A stretch of DNA of 64,000 nucleotides, from positions 1 through 64,000 of the forward strand of contig NZ_FPEG01000002.1 in NCBI RefSeq assembly GCF_900117395.1. The letters are read 5' to 3'. Source of the DNA: Agrococcus sp. Marseille-P2731. Its GTDB lineage: Bacteria > Actinomycetota > Actinomycetes > Actinomycetales > Microbacteriaceae. A model generated the notes under the pieces. It was not told the DNA's origin, searched no databases, and saw only the letters and a list, made by a program, of their open reading frames with translations. Made by a program: the position numbers and the translations under genes. Numbering within the stretch: the stretch's first letter is position 1; each line of letters starts with the position of its first letter. Positions 42,742 to 50,987 of the stretch are shown piece after piece.

Positions 42742-43978
42742 CGCCTTCATCCTGGATGCGCTGCGCACCCCGCGGGGGCGCCGTCGCGGCGCGCTCGCCG
42801 AGGTGCACCCCGTGCAGCTCGCCGGCGGCCTGCTCGGCGCGCTCGCCGGCCGCGGCATCGACGCCGATCGGATCGACGACGTCGTGCTCGGCACGGTGTC
42901 TGCGGTCGGCGAGCAGGGCGGCGTGCTCGCGCGCGCCGCGGTGCACGCGGGCGGGCTGCCGGACACCGTGCCCGGCATGCAGGTCAACCGCTACTGCGCC
43001 TCCGGGCTCGAGGCGGTCACGACGGCTGCGGGTCGCGTGGCGGCCGGCTTCGACCAGCTGATCGTCGCGGGCGGCGTCGAGTCGATGTCGCGCGTGCCGC
43101 TCGGCTCCGACGGCGGGCCCTACGCGATCGACCCGGCGACGCTGCTGCCGTGGAGCCTCATCCCGCAGGGCGTGAGCGCCGACGCCATCGCCTCGCTCGA
43201 CGGCTTCACGCGCGAGGACGTCGACGCCTATGCCGCGCAGTCGCAGCAGCGTGCGGCCACGGCGTGGGAGCGCGGCGGCTTCGCTCGCTCGATCGTGCCC
43301 GTGACGGGCGAGGGTGGCGTCGTGCTGCTCGAGCGCGACGAGCACGTGCGGCCCGGCACGACGACGGAGGCGCTGGCCGGGCTGGCACCGGCCTTCGCGG
43401 CGTTCGGGGAGGCCGGCTTCGACGCCCTCGTGCGCGAGCGCCACCCCGAGATCGACCGCGTCGAGCACGTGCACACCGCGGGCAACTCCTCCGGGATCGT
43501 CGATGGCGCGGGCCTCGTGGTGATCGGCAGCGGCGAGGCGGCCTCGTCGCTCGGGCTCGCACCACGCGCCCGCATCGTCGCGGCGACCTCCGTCGGCTCA
43601 GACCCGACCCTGATGCTCACGGGGCCGGTCGCCGCCACCGAGAAGGTGCTCGCGCGGGCCGGGCTCAGCCACGACGACATCGACCTGTACGAGATCAACG
43701 AGGCCTTCGCATCCGTCGTGCTGCACTGGCTGCGCGAGACGGGCGTCGACCCGGAGCGCACCAACGTGTCGGGCGGCGCGATCGCGCTCGGGCATCCGCT
43801 CGGCGCGACCGGCGCGATGCTGCTCGGCATGGCGCTCGACGAGCTCGAGCGGCGCGACCAGCAGCGCGCGCTCGTCTCGCTCTGCGTTGGCGGCGGGATG
43901 GCCTCGGCGATGATCATCGAGCGGCTCGGAGCGCTGCCGCGAAGGCGGGCGGAGCCGCTCGATAGGCTCGAGGGGTGA
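42734..43978 (+). CDS. Acetyl-CoA C-acyltransferase (thiolase)
   Basis: A 414-residue thiolase II/I-type enzyme. The acylated cysteine is C88 in NRYCASGLEAV; GGVESMSRVP, NEAFA, SGGAIALGHPLGATGA and the second cysteine in SLCVGGGMASA complete the active site. It catalyses acyl-CoA cleavage or acetoacetyl-CoA condensation. It overlaps the deaminase gene by eight bases and the peptidase by four. Confidence 0.9.
   Translation: MADAFILDALRTPRGRRRGALAEVHPVQLAGGLLGALAGRGIDADRIDDVVLGTVSAVGEQGGVLARAAVHAGGLPDTVPGMQVNRYCASGLEAVTTAAGRVAAGFDQLIVAGGVESMSRVPLGSDGGPYAIDPATLLPWSLIPQGVSADAIASLDGFTREDVDAYAAQSQQRAATAWERGGFARSIVPVTGEGGVVLLERDEHVRPGTTTEALAGLAPAFAAFGEAGFDALVRERHPEIDRVEHVHTAGNSSGIVDGAGLVVIGSGEAASSLGLAPRARIVAATSVGSDPTLMLTGPVAATEKVLARAGLSHDDIDLYEINEAFASVVLHWLRETGVDPERTNVSGGAIALGHPLGATGAMLLGMALDELERRDQQRALVSLCVGGGMASAMIIERLGALPRRRAEPLDRLEG
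43963..43968 (+). promoter_or_regulatory. -10 element inside thiolase end, leaderless peptidase
   Basis: TAGGCT ends six bases before GTG 43975, so the peptidase may be transcribed separately from the thiolase despite overlapping it. Confidence 0.45.
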
Positions 43979-45453
43979 GTGATGACGCCACCAAGACCGA
44001 GTCCGCAGCCGCTGCCGAGCCCAAGGAGCCGTCGGTCACCGACGAGCTCGTGATCACGCAGCACACGCTGACGACACCCGACGGAGACCTCGCCTACACC
44101 GCCCGAGCGGGCCGCGTGGTGCTGTGGGAGGAGCGCGTGGAGGACGACGTCTTCCGCGGCCGCAAGCCCCGCGCGCAGGTCGCGATCACCGCCTACACGC
44201 TCGACGGCGCCGATCCGACGACGCGCCCCGTGACCTTCGCCTTCAACGGCGGACCGGGCTCGGCGAGCGTCTGGCTGCACATGGGCGTGCTCGGGCCGAA
44301 GCGCGTCGTGATGGGTGATGCGGGCGAGCTCGCGCCGCCGCCCTACGCCGTCGCCGACAACCCCGAGTCGCTGCTCGCGGTGAGCGACCTCGTCTTCATC
44401 GACCCGGTGTCGACCGGGCGCTCGCGGCCCGTCGAGGGGCAGAAGGCGAAGGACTTCCACGGCTTCACCGCGGACATCGAGTCGGTGGCCGAGATCATCC
44501 GCCAGTGGGTGACGGCGGAGGGTCGCTGGCTGAGCCCGAAGTTCCTGGCGGGGGAGTCGTACGGCACGACCCGCGCCGCCGGCCTCGCGCAGCACCTGCA
44601 GGAGAGCCTGGGGATGTACCTCAACGGCCTGCTGATGATCTCGAGCGTGCTCGACTTCTCCACGGCGAACTTCTCGCGCGGTGGCGACCGCGCGCATGCG
44701 CTCTACCTGCCGTTCTACGCGGCGACCGCGTGGCGGCACGGCTTCCACGAGGGGCGCTCGCTCGAGGAGGTCGTCGACGAGGCACGGGCCTACGCGGCGC
44801 GCGACTACCCCTACGTGCTGGGGCGCGGCGCCCGCCTGACGGCGGACGAGCGTGCGGATGCGGTGGCCACCGTCGCGCGCCTCACCGGCCTGTCCGAAAC
44901 CTACGTCGACCGCGCGAACCTGCGCATCGAGCACTGGCGCTACTTCGGCGAGCTGCTGCGCGACCGCGGGCAGAGCGTCGGTCGCCTCGACTCGCGCTTC
45001 ACGGGGCCGGCGGCGAGCGGCATCGCCGAGCACATGGATGCCGACCCGTCGATGGACGCCATCCTCGGCCCGTACGCGGCGGCGTACCAGCACTACCTGC
45101 ACCACGAGCTCGACGTGCGCGACAGCGGCCCGTTCCACGTGTTCGGCAAGGACGTGATCGAGCACTGGAGCTACAAGGAGTTCGAGAACGCCCCGGTCTA
45201 CGTGATCGACAAGCTCTCGCGCGCGATGCGGCAGAACCCGCACCTCGCGGTGCACTTCGCCTACGGCTGGTTCGACGGCGCCACGCCGTTCTCGGCCGCA
45301 GAGGACTCCGTCGCGCACTTGCAGATCCCGGATGCGCTGCGCGACAACCTGGAGCACCGCTACTACGAGGCGGGCCACATGATGTACGTGCACGAGCCCT
45401 CGCGCCTGGCACAGTCCTCCGACCTCGCCGACTTCGTCCGCCGCCGCTCCTGA
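43975..45453 (+). CDS. S10-family serine carboxypeptidase
   Basis: A 492-residue alpha/beta-hydrolase peptidase. The oxyanion segment FNGGPGSASVWLHMG, nucleophile S195 in GESYGTTRA, Asp in FAYGWFDGATPFSA and His in YYEAGHMMYVHEPS form the S10 triad. There is no signal peptide, so it acts inside the cell, unlike eukaryotic vacuolar relatives. It would trim peptides from the C-terminus. Confidence 0.9.
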   Translation: MSDDATKTESAAAAEPKEPSVTDELVITQHTLTTPDGDLAYTARAGRVVLWEERVEDDVFRGRKPRAQVAITAYTLDGADPTTRPVTFAFNGGPGSASVWLHMGVLGPKRVVMGDAGELAPPPYAVADNPESLLAVSDLVFIDPVSTGRSRPVEGQKAKDFHGFTADIESVAEIIRQWVTAEGRWLSPKFLAGESYGTTRAAGLAQHLQESLGMYLNGLLMISSVLDFSTANFSRGGDRAHALYLPFYAATAWRHGFHEGRSLEEVVDEARAYAARDYPYVLGRGARLTADERADAVATVARLTGLSETYVDRANLRIEHWRYFGELLRDRGQSVGRLDSRFTGPAASGIAEHMDADPSMDAILGPYAAAYQHYLHHELDVRDSGPFHVFGKDVIEHWSYKEFENAPVYVIDKLSRAMRQNPHLAVHFAYGWFDGATPFSAAEDSVAHLQIPDALRDNLEHRYYEAGHMMYVHEPSRLAQSSDLADFVRRRS

Positions 45454-45464
45454 CCCCCGCCCCG

Positions 45465-45614
45465 CCGGTCGAGGAGCGCGCCCGCCCGCTGCCGGTCGAG
45501 GAGCGCGCCCGGCGAAGCCGGGCACGCGTCACGAGACCCGCGCCCCAGGCGACGAGCCCCCTCGCCCCCTGAGCCGCTCCGCGCCACAGGCGCTGAGCGT
45601 GTCGAAGGGAACGC
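45465..45614 (+). repeat. Interspersed repeats next to tRNA-Pro
   Basis: Two copies of CCGGTCGAGGAGCGCGCCCG, then GGGCACGCGTCACGAGACCC, match the family at 35229-35475. A second unit, GAGCCGCTCCGCGCC with CAGGCGCTGAGCGTGTCGAA, is another repeat type frequent in Microbacteriaceae. No gene is seen between the peptidase stop and the tRNA. Confidence 0.7.
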
Positions 45615-45676
45615 ACCACCCCGCAGATGCGCTAGTCTTTCTTGGTTGCCTTCGGGCACTTCGATCGCAAGATCGA

Positions 45677-45750
45677 CGGGCTGTGGCGCAGCTTGGTAGC
45701 GCACCTGACTGGGGGTCAGGGGGTCGCAGGTTCAAATCCTGTCAGCCCGA
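45677..45750 (+). tRNA. tRNA-Pro (GGG)
   Basis: A complete cloverleaf: acceptor arms CGGGCTG and CAGCCCG, D-arm GCGC/GCGC, anticodon stem CCTGA/TCAGG with anticodon GGG at 45711-45713, T-arm GCAGG-TTCAAAT-CCTGT, discriminator A. CCA is not encoded. The 3' part from 45720 on is also repeated at 54249, marking the insertion site of an island. A possible -10 TAGTCT lies at 45633. Confidence 0.97.
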
Positions 45751-45754
45751 CAGA
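45720..45754 (+). repeat. attL, tRNA-embedded direct repeat
   Basis: 35 bases spanning the end of the anticodon stem, variable loop, T-arm and acceptor 3' strand, plus four bases after the tRNA. Identical to 54249-54283. Confidence 0.9.
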
Positions 45755-45755
45755 A

Positions 45756-45790
45756 AAGCCCAGGTGAGAGCTTATTTTTCACCTGGGCTT
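45756..45790 (+). terminator. Hairpin after tRNA-Pro
   Basis: Arms AAGCCCAGGTGA and TCACCTGGGCTT enclose an A/T-rich loop. It begins five bases after the tRNA and would end its transcript. It came with the island; the displaced original hairpin is at 54286. Confidence 0.7.
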
Positions 45791-45812
45791 CGTCGTTCCC
45801 GTCCGAGAGTTT

Positions 45813-45962
45813 ATGGGGACCTTCGTGGACTGGGTTCCGTTGCATCACGATGTCGACGAGGGGGCGGCTGCCAAGCGCCGGGACACAGGCGGCACACTGG
45901 CGCCCCATTCGACGCTCGTGACAGAGATCAACGGTGCGGTGAGGTCCGCGTTGCGGAACTAG
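45813..45962 (+). CDS. Possible small ORF at island left end
   Basis: A 49-residue ORF from ATG 45813, no recognised family and no clear ribosome site. It starts MGTFVDWVPLHHDVDEG and ends VRSALRN. It may be a remnant of an element gene or chance. Apart from it, 45791-46007 shows nothing. Confidence 0.25.
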   Translation: MGTFVDWVPLHHDVDEGAAAKRRDTGGTLAPHSTLVTEINGAVRSALRN

Positions 45963-46007
45963 ACCGCCTGACGGTATGCGATCTAGATGCCTCGAAGCGG
46001 TGACGAC

Positions 46008-46566
46008 CTAGTTTCGGTTCAACTCGTAACGGCGGCTGTCGAGCGCGCCCCTAAGATGACTTTCGGCTGCATCAATGTCCCGCGTCGGCGTGGACGGATC
46101 GAAGACGCGCAGCAACGAGAAAGCGGAAGCTGGTCGGGTCTCGTCGGCGCAGCTCAACATCACCGCCGTGTCCGGTCGTCGCATACACGTTCCAGCGCTG
46201 CCGGATGCTCTCGGCGCCGTCCGCCTTGCCGACATAAGGTCGACCATCTCGGGTGTCCGTGATCAGGTAGATCCCGGCGACCGAGGACATCGCGGTCCGC
46301 CACGAGGCGTAACGGTGCTCGCGCATCACCGCCTGGAGCTGCACATAGCTGAGCACGAGGCGGTCGAAGCCTGGGAACAGGATGGGCTCGGCGTCGGCGA
46401 TATCAACGACTGGATAGCTCGCAGCCGTGGTGGCATTCGTCCGCCGGGTGCGCGGCGATCGCCATTCCATAGCGAGCCGACTTACTCGGCCAGGTGTGCA
46501 GGTTCGTCTGCGCTCGGTCGTTCGAGCTCCTGCCTGGCTACTCCATGCCGCCCAAGATCGAGCCAT
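46008..46566 (-). pseudogene. Frameshifted GIY-YIG nuclease-family gene
   Basis: One minus-strand frame holds LFPGFDRLVLSYVQLQ, then the GIY-YIG core VAGIYLITDTRDGRPYVGKA and RQRWNVYATTGHGGDVELR. At about 46116-46125 the homology moves to another frame, which continues FSLLRVFDPSTPTRDIDAAE and ends RRYELNRN at 46008. A single-base indel explains this. Sequence before about 46430 in the first frame does not look coding, so the N-terminal part is also lost or shifted; a further short coding-like stretch reads from about 46621 to 46538. The intact family is a restriction-like GIY-YIG protein. A sequencing error could also cause the shift. Confidence 0.65.
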
Positions 46567-46639
46567 CCGTGGTTTCTTGGGCGGCGCGCTTCACGTCCCG
46601 TAGGGAAGCTGTGTTGCTCAAGTCACAACGTCCGATCTA

Positions 46640-46669
46640 TTGCCTTGGCGCGTTCGTTGCCTCATAACT
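46640..46669 (+). promoter_or_regulatory. Possible promoter of the Gabija operon
   Basis: TTGCCT (46640-46645) and ATAACT (46664-46669) with 18-base spacing precede the small coupled ORF, whose ribosome site AGAAGGAG is at 46683-46690. Confidence 0.35.
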
Positions 46670-46692
46670 AGGGGCACAAAGCAGAAGGAGTA

Positions 46693-46806
46693 ATGCACTA
46701 CTTGTACACTCGAAGCGCTAACTCGATGAAGCCCTATCGAAACAATCCGCGTGCCCGCCTGGCCTGGGAAGCCACTCTGCGCGAGCAGCGAGACGAGGAC
46801 GTCTGA
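46693..46806 (+). CDS. 37-aa ORF translationally coupled to gajA
   Basis: A short ORF with a strong ribosome site (AGAAGGAG, two bases before ATG). It encodes a basic, polar 37-residue peptide starting MHYLYTRSANSMKPYRNNPR and ending REQRDEDV. Its stop overlaps the gajA start as TGATG, so ribosomes finishing it would reinitiate on gajA. It could be a genuine small component or a leader that sets GajA dosage. No family is recognised. Confidence 0.5.
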   Translation: MHYLYTRSANSMKPYRNNPRARLAWEATLREQRDEDV

Positions 46807-48746
46807 TGCAGATCACCCACCTTCGAATGTCCGGCTTTCAGTCGTTCGGTCCCGACGCGACCGAGATCGCGCTCCGCGACGTTACCTATATTCTGGGTCC
46901 CAACGGCGCCGGAAAGACGGCCGTGCTTGAGGCACTGTCGCGGCTTTTCAGCCCCCTGCCCGCGCAGCGAAAGATCCGGCACACCGACTTCCACATTCCG
47001 AACGGACGCAGCGCCGCCGACGTGCACGCCGAGGGACCGAAGCTCTGGATCGAGGTAGACATCGAGGTGCCGGAATCAGGAGAAGACGGCGACCACGCGT
47101 CCGTACCCCCGAACTTCGCGCACATGCGCATTGAGAGCGAGGACGGCGTGCCTCGGATCCGGGTGCGGCTAACGGCATCGATTGCGTCTGACAATGTGAT
47201 CGACGAGAAGCTCGAGTACGTCCTTGAAGCGGATGGCGACGGCAACCCGGTGCGTCAGGCGGATATGTCGCGCTTCGATCGCGCCAACATCGAGGTGCAC
47301 TATCTGCCGGCTCGCCGCGACCCGGCAGAACACATCACCTACACGACGGCCTCGCTCGTCGGGCGGGCTCTTCGCGCAGCTGACTGGACGACTGAACGCG
47401 CGACACTCGGCACTTTGTCCAAGGACCTGACCGATGCTTTGGCCGATAACGCTGCGGTGAAGAGCATCGGCGTCCAGCTCACGGGGGAGTGGACGGGGCT
47501 CCACTCTGGTGCCTTCTTCACCGACCCCTCGATTGCGTTTGGGGCTGGCGATCTGGAGAGCGTTCTTCGCCAACTCACCGTCTCGTTCGCGCCGTCGCCG
47601 GCCGGCTCGTCGCTGCCGTTCGACCGTTTGAGTGACGGCCAGAAGTCCCTGCTCTATATCTCATTGGTACTCGCGTGGCAGTCGCTGGCGCGAAAGGTGC
47701 TCGACGGCACCGAGGCCTCGTTCGATCAGCACCGGCTGCGTCCGCCGGTGCACACGATCGTCGCGCTCGAGGAACCGGAGAACAGCCTGGCGCCGCAATA
47801 CCTCGGGCGCATTATTCGTCAACTCCGCAAGGCGGCCGCGAACGGCGATTCGCAGTCGTTGATCGCGACGCACTCACCTGCTCTGCTGCGCCGCGTCGGT
47901 CCAGAATCGATCTGCTTCCTGCGGCTCGACGGCAATCGTGAATCCCAGGTGCGCCACATCCTCTTGCCGACGACGAGCGACGAGACGGCGAAGTATGTGC
48001 GCGAAGCCGTCCTCGCCTTTCCGGAGCTGTACTTCTCGCGGTTGGTGGTGCTCGGCGAAGGCGACAGCGAGCAGATCGTGCTGCCCCGCGTGCTCGCCGC
48101 AGCGGGTATCGCGGAAGACGATGCTTCTGTGTCGGTCGTGCCGCTCGGTGGACGCCACGTCAATCACTTCTGGCGACTGCTCAACGAACTGCAGATCCCG
48201 CACGTCACGCTGCTCGACCTCGATTCCGGACGCCATCAGGGCGGCTGGGGACGCGTCGATAACGCTCTCAAGCAGTACAACAAGTTCGTGCCTGGTTCCT
48301 TCACGCAGGAGAAGATCGACAGCCTGTCAGCGTGGAATGCCGCGGTCGACTTCCCCGTGTTCGCTGATCCGAACTACCAAGACGGGCACGGCCCGATCTA
48401 CGCGCTCGAGCAGAAAGGCGTTTACTTCTCCCACCCGGTTGATCTCGACCTCATGATGCTCGAAGCCTTCCCGAACGCCTACGGCGCTTCTCCCACTGGC
48501 GCGCCCACCGAGAAGACGATCACGGCAGTGCTTGGCGGGTCGCACGCCAATGAAGATCGTCTCCCGGCTGCTGTGCTGGCGCTCTTCGCTGACTACCACC
48601 GCAAATTCGATCTGAAGAGCAAGCCCGCCGCGCATCTGAAGGCTATGGCCGCGCTCACGGACGAGGAGCTCCTGGCTGATCTGCCCGAGGTACTGAGCCG
48701 ACTCGTGGAAAATGTGCGCGCGCGACTGGGAGCGTTGCCCGAGTGA
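46806..48746 (+). CDS. gajA: OLD-family ATPase-TOPRIM nuclease, Gabija GajA
   Basis: A 646-residue class 2 OLD nuclease. The ABC-type ATPase has Walker A GPNGAGKT (31-38), signature LSDGQKSLL (275-283), Walker B TIVALEEPEN with E322/E323, and H356 in ATHSPAL. The TOPRIM domain has E418 in VLGEGDSEQ and DLD at 471-473. In Gabija, GajA is a sequence-specific DNA-nicking enzyme restrained by nucleotides and acts in a complex with GajB. It is immediately followed by the UvrD-like helicase (GTGA overlap), the defining Gabija pair. Confidence 0.85.
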   Translation: MQITHLRMSGFQSFGPDATEIALRDVTYILGPNGAGKTAVLEALSRLFSPLPAQRKIRHTDFHIPNGRSAADVHAEGPKLWIEVDIEVPESGEDGDHASVPPNFAHMRIESEDGVPRIRVRLTASIASDNVIDEKLEYVLEADGDGNPVRQADMSRFDRANIEVHYLPARRDPAEHITYTTASLVGRALRAADWTTERATLGTLSKDLTDALADNAAVKSIGVQLTGEWTGLHSGAFFTDPSIAFGAGDLESVLRQLTVSFAPSPAGSSLPFDRLSDGQKSLLYISLVLAWQSLARKVLDGTEASFDQHRLRPPVHTIVALEEPENSLAPQYLGRIIRQLRKAAANGDSQSLIATHSPALLRRVGPESICFLRLDGNRESQVRHILLPTTSDETAKYVREAVLAFPELYFSRLVVLGEGDSEQIVLPRVLAAAGIAEDDASVSVVPLGGRHVNHFWRLLNELQIPHVTLLDLDSGRHQGGWGRVDNALKQYNKFVPGSFTQEKIDSLSAWNAAVDFPVFADPNYQDGHGPIYALEQKGVYFSHPVDLDLMMLEAFPNAYGASPTGAPTEKTITAVLGGSHANEDRLPAAVLALFADYHRKFDLKSKPAAHLKAMAALTDEELLADLPEVLSRLVENVRARLGALPE

Positions 48747-50401
48747 TCCGTCCAGAGGAATGGACACCGGTCGGCGGGCTGCAGCTCGAGCCCAATGCGC
48801 TAAGAGCGGTGCGTGAGACCACCGCGAATGTCGTGGTCACGGCTGGGCCTGGCGCCGGTAAGACCGAGCTGCTGGCTCAGCGCGCAGACTTCCTTTTTCG
48901 CACCGGAGCGAGCCCGTACCCGAAACGGATCCTTGCCATCTCCTTTAAGGTCGATGCGGCACGCAACCTGCAGTCCCGTGTGCGCCTGCGCTCCGGATCG
49001 CAGTACGCGGCCCGATTCGACAGCTTCACCTTCCACGCCTTCGCTAAGCGCCTGATCGACAACTTCCGGCCGACGTTGACCGGGCGGAATGCGCTGAACC
49101 CGGACTATCGTCTCGACGAGCGCACCCGGATCCAGGGCGTGCAGATTACCTTTGACGATCTCGTCCCGCTGGCGCTCGAAATCCTGGAGAAGAACGCCTA
49201 CGCGCGGGGTGCATTGCGCCAGACCTACAGCCACGTCTTCATGGACGAGTTTCAGGACGCCACGACCGCGCAGTACAGCTTCCTGAGAAAGGCGTTCGCC
49301 GGCACTGGAGTGCAGCTCATCGGAGTCGGCGACACCAAACAGCGCATCATGGGGTTCGCCGATGCGCTTCGCGGCGTGATGGGCACCTTCGCGACGGACT
49401 TCAGCGCGCTCGACCTCAAGCTCTATCAGAACTTCCGATCGAAGCCGCGCCTCCGCCGCATGCAGAACCGCATGATCCTGGAGATGGATCCGGCGGCAGC
49501 CAGTCCGGAAGCGGATCTCGAGGGTGAAGCGGGTGTCTTGCAGGTTCGCCGATTCGCAACCGACGAAGAGGAAGCCATCGCGGTAACTAGCCTCATCAGG
49601 GGCTGGCTTGACGAAGGAGTTCCGCCGCGAGAGATCACCGTGCTCGCGCGTCAGCAGCCGCACCTCATCACGAGCGTCCTTGGCGGGCACCTGGCAGCGG
49701 CAGGAATTCCGTATCGCAACGAACAACAGTCCCAAGACATGACTGCCGAACCCGTGCCGGCGCTCATCTTCAACTTCCTGCGCGTCGTAGCCGACAATGC
49801 TCGCCCCGAGGCGTACGCGGAGCTGGTGCGCGTGGTGACGAGGGGTGGCATCGAGGAGGCCGACGGCGTTCTGGACAGCAAGCTCCGCGTAATCCTGCGG
49901 GACGCGCGAGGCACCGTGCGGACCGCCGCATTCGACGCCTCGACCTTCACTTCGTGGGAGCCGCTGATTCAGAGCTTCCTCGCGTTCGTGACGCGACCAG
50001 CGCTCAGCGCCCTGTCGCCCGCATACCAACAGGGGTCTCGGCTGGATGACATGATCGCGAAGGCGCTGAGCTCGTTCGAGCGAGAGTTGGATGTCGACGG
50101 CGATCCGCTCGGCGCCCTTGATCGGCTGTCCGAAGAGGACGCAGTGCGCGTCCTGACAGTGCATAAGTGCAAGGGGCTGGAGTTCGAGAAGGTCATCGTC
50201 CTCGGCGTGGAGCCCCAGTTCTTCTGGGGCGACGACGACGCTGATGTGAAGGCCGAATTCTTCGTCGCGATCTCGCGGGCTAAAGACGATCTTGTGCTGA
50301 CCACTGCATTGAGTCGGTCGAAGCCCCCAGGAGCGAGCTATCGCTGGAAGACGTCGTCGCCTGCGCACGAGGAACTGCTGAGATACGCCGAAGAGTCCTG
50401 A
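48743..50401 (+). CDS. gajB: UvrD-like helicase, Gabija GajB
   Basis: A 552-residue SF1A helicase. Motif I TAGPGAGKTELL (about 33-44), motif II MDEFQD (167-172), motif III IGVGDTKQRI (193-202), motif V VLTVHKCKGLEFEKV and motif VI FVAISRAKDDLVLT are all intact. It is a little longer than typical GajB. In Gabija it senses DNA ends or activates GajA by consuming nucleotides. GTG 48743 overlaps gajA. After its TGA the same frame stays open to 50770. Confidence 0.85.
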   Translation: MIRPEEWTPVGGLQLEPNALRAVRETTANVVVTAGPGAGKTELLAQRADFLFRTGASPYPKRILAISFKVDAARNLQSRVRLRSGSQYAARFDSFTFHAFAKRLIDNFRPTLTGRNALNPDYRLDERTRIQGVQITFDDLVPLALEILEKNAYARGALRQTYSHVFMDEFQDATTAQYSFLRKAFAGTGVQLIGVGDTKQRIMGFADALRGVMGTFATDFSALDLKLYQNFRSKPRLRRMQNRMILEMDPAAASPEADLEGEAGVLQVRRFATDEEEAIAVTSLIRGWLDEGVPPREITVLARQQPHLITSVLGGHLAAAGIPYRNEQQSQDMTAEPVPALIFNFLRVVADNARPEAYAELVRVVTRGGIEEADGVLDSKLRVILRDARGTVRTAAFDASTFTSWEPLIQSFLAFVTRPALSALSPAYQQGSRLDDMIAKALSSFERELDVDGDPLGALDRLSEEDAVRVLTVHKCKGLEFEKVIVLGVEPQFFWGDDDADVKAEFFVAISRAKDDLVLTTALSRSKPPGASYRWKTSSPAHEELLRYAEES

Positions 50402-50770
50402 CACAAACAGAGAGACGAGCCCTTCGACCCGGCGATGTTTCCGGAGCTCCACATCAAGCGCAACGGTGCCAAGCTGTACCCGATCGGTAGCACCTGTGTG
50501 CAGAAGTTCGGTCGCACCGACCTGAACCGCCAGGTCACCCTCTATAGCGACCTATTCCGCCTGCGCGCCGCCATCCTCAACAACATGCGGATCACGCTCA
50601 CCAGCGACTACTTCTCCCGGGCAATGATTGAGTACCTCAACGACGAAGGCGCATTCACCCCCGACAGGTGGGATGCCGATGATGGGTATGCGTTCATGCT
50701 CGACATGTTCAACAAGCGCAAGAAGGACGAGATCACTGGGCCATCGCAGATGAGAGCCTGGGCTAGGTAG
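50402..50770 (+). pseudogene. ORF in frame after gajB, probable N-truncated gene
   Basis: From the codon after the gajB TGA the frame continues for 122 codons. An ATG at 50435 could start a 111-residue protein beginning MFPELHIKRNGAKLYPIGS. It has a CVQKFGRTDLNRQ stretch and an FMLDMFNKRKKDEITG end and looks coding throughout, including before the ATG. It may be the C-terminal remnant of a small Cys-containing protein family, a separate short gene, or a read-through extension of GajB. I do not recognise the family for certain. Confidence 0.45.
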
Positions 50771-50933
50771 GCTTAACGTACCTTGCAAGTGTCCGCGAGT
50801 GCTTCTCTCCCGCACGATTCGTCGCCGGCGTTCCGTGTGAGAGCGAGATGACCCCGAACCCTCAGCAGCCCCCAAGCCCCCATCTTCGGTTCGCGACGCT
50901 TCCGGGCTCCGAGGCACCGAGCAGCGGCTCGGC

Positions 50934-50939
50934 TAGACT
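50934..50939 (+). promoter_or_regulatory. -10 element for the sce7726-beta-RES operon
   Basis: TAGACT lies about 48 bases before ATG 50988, in a 217-base gap with no gene. A G-rich ribosome site (AAGGGGTGAG) follows at 50976. This gives the second cassette a promoter separate from Gabija. Confidence 0.4.
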
Positions 50940-50987
50940 CGGTACGCGGCTCAACCGCGAGATCGACGGTCGGCAAGGGGTGAGACG

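Noticed and set aside
43228..45525. 765-codon minus-strand ORF
   Set aside because: Antisense to thiolase and S10 peptidase, which have all catalytic residues.
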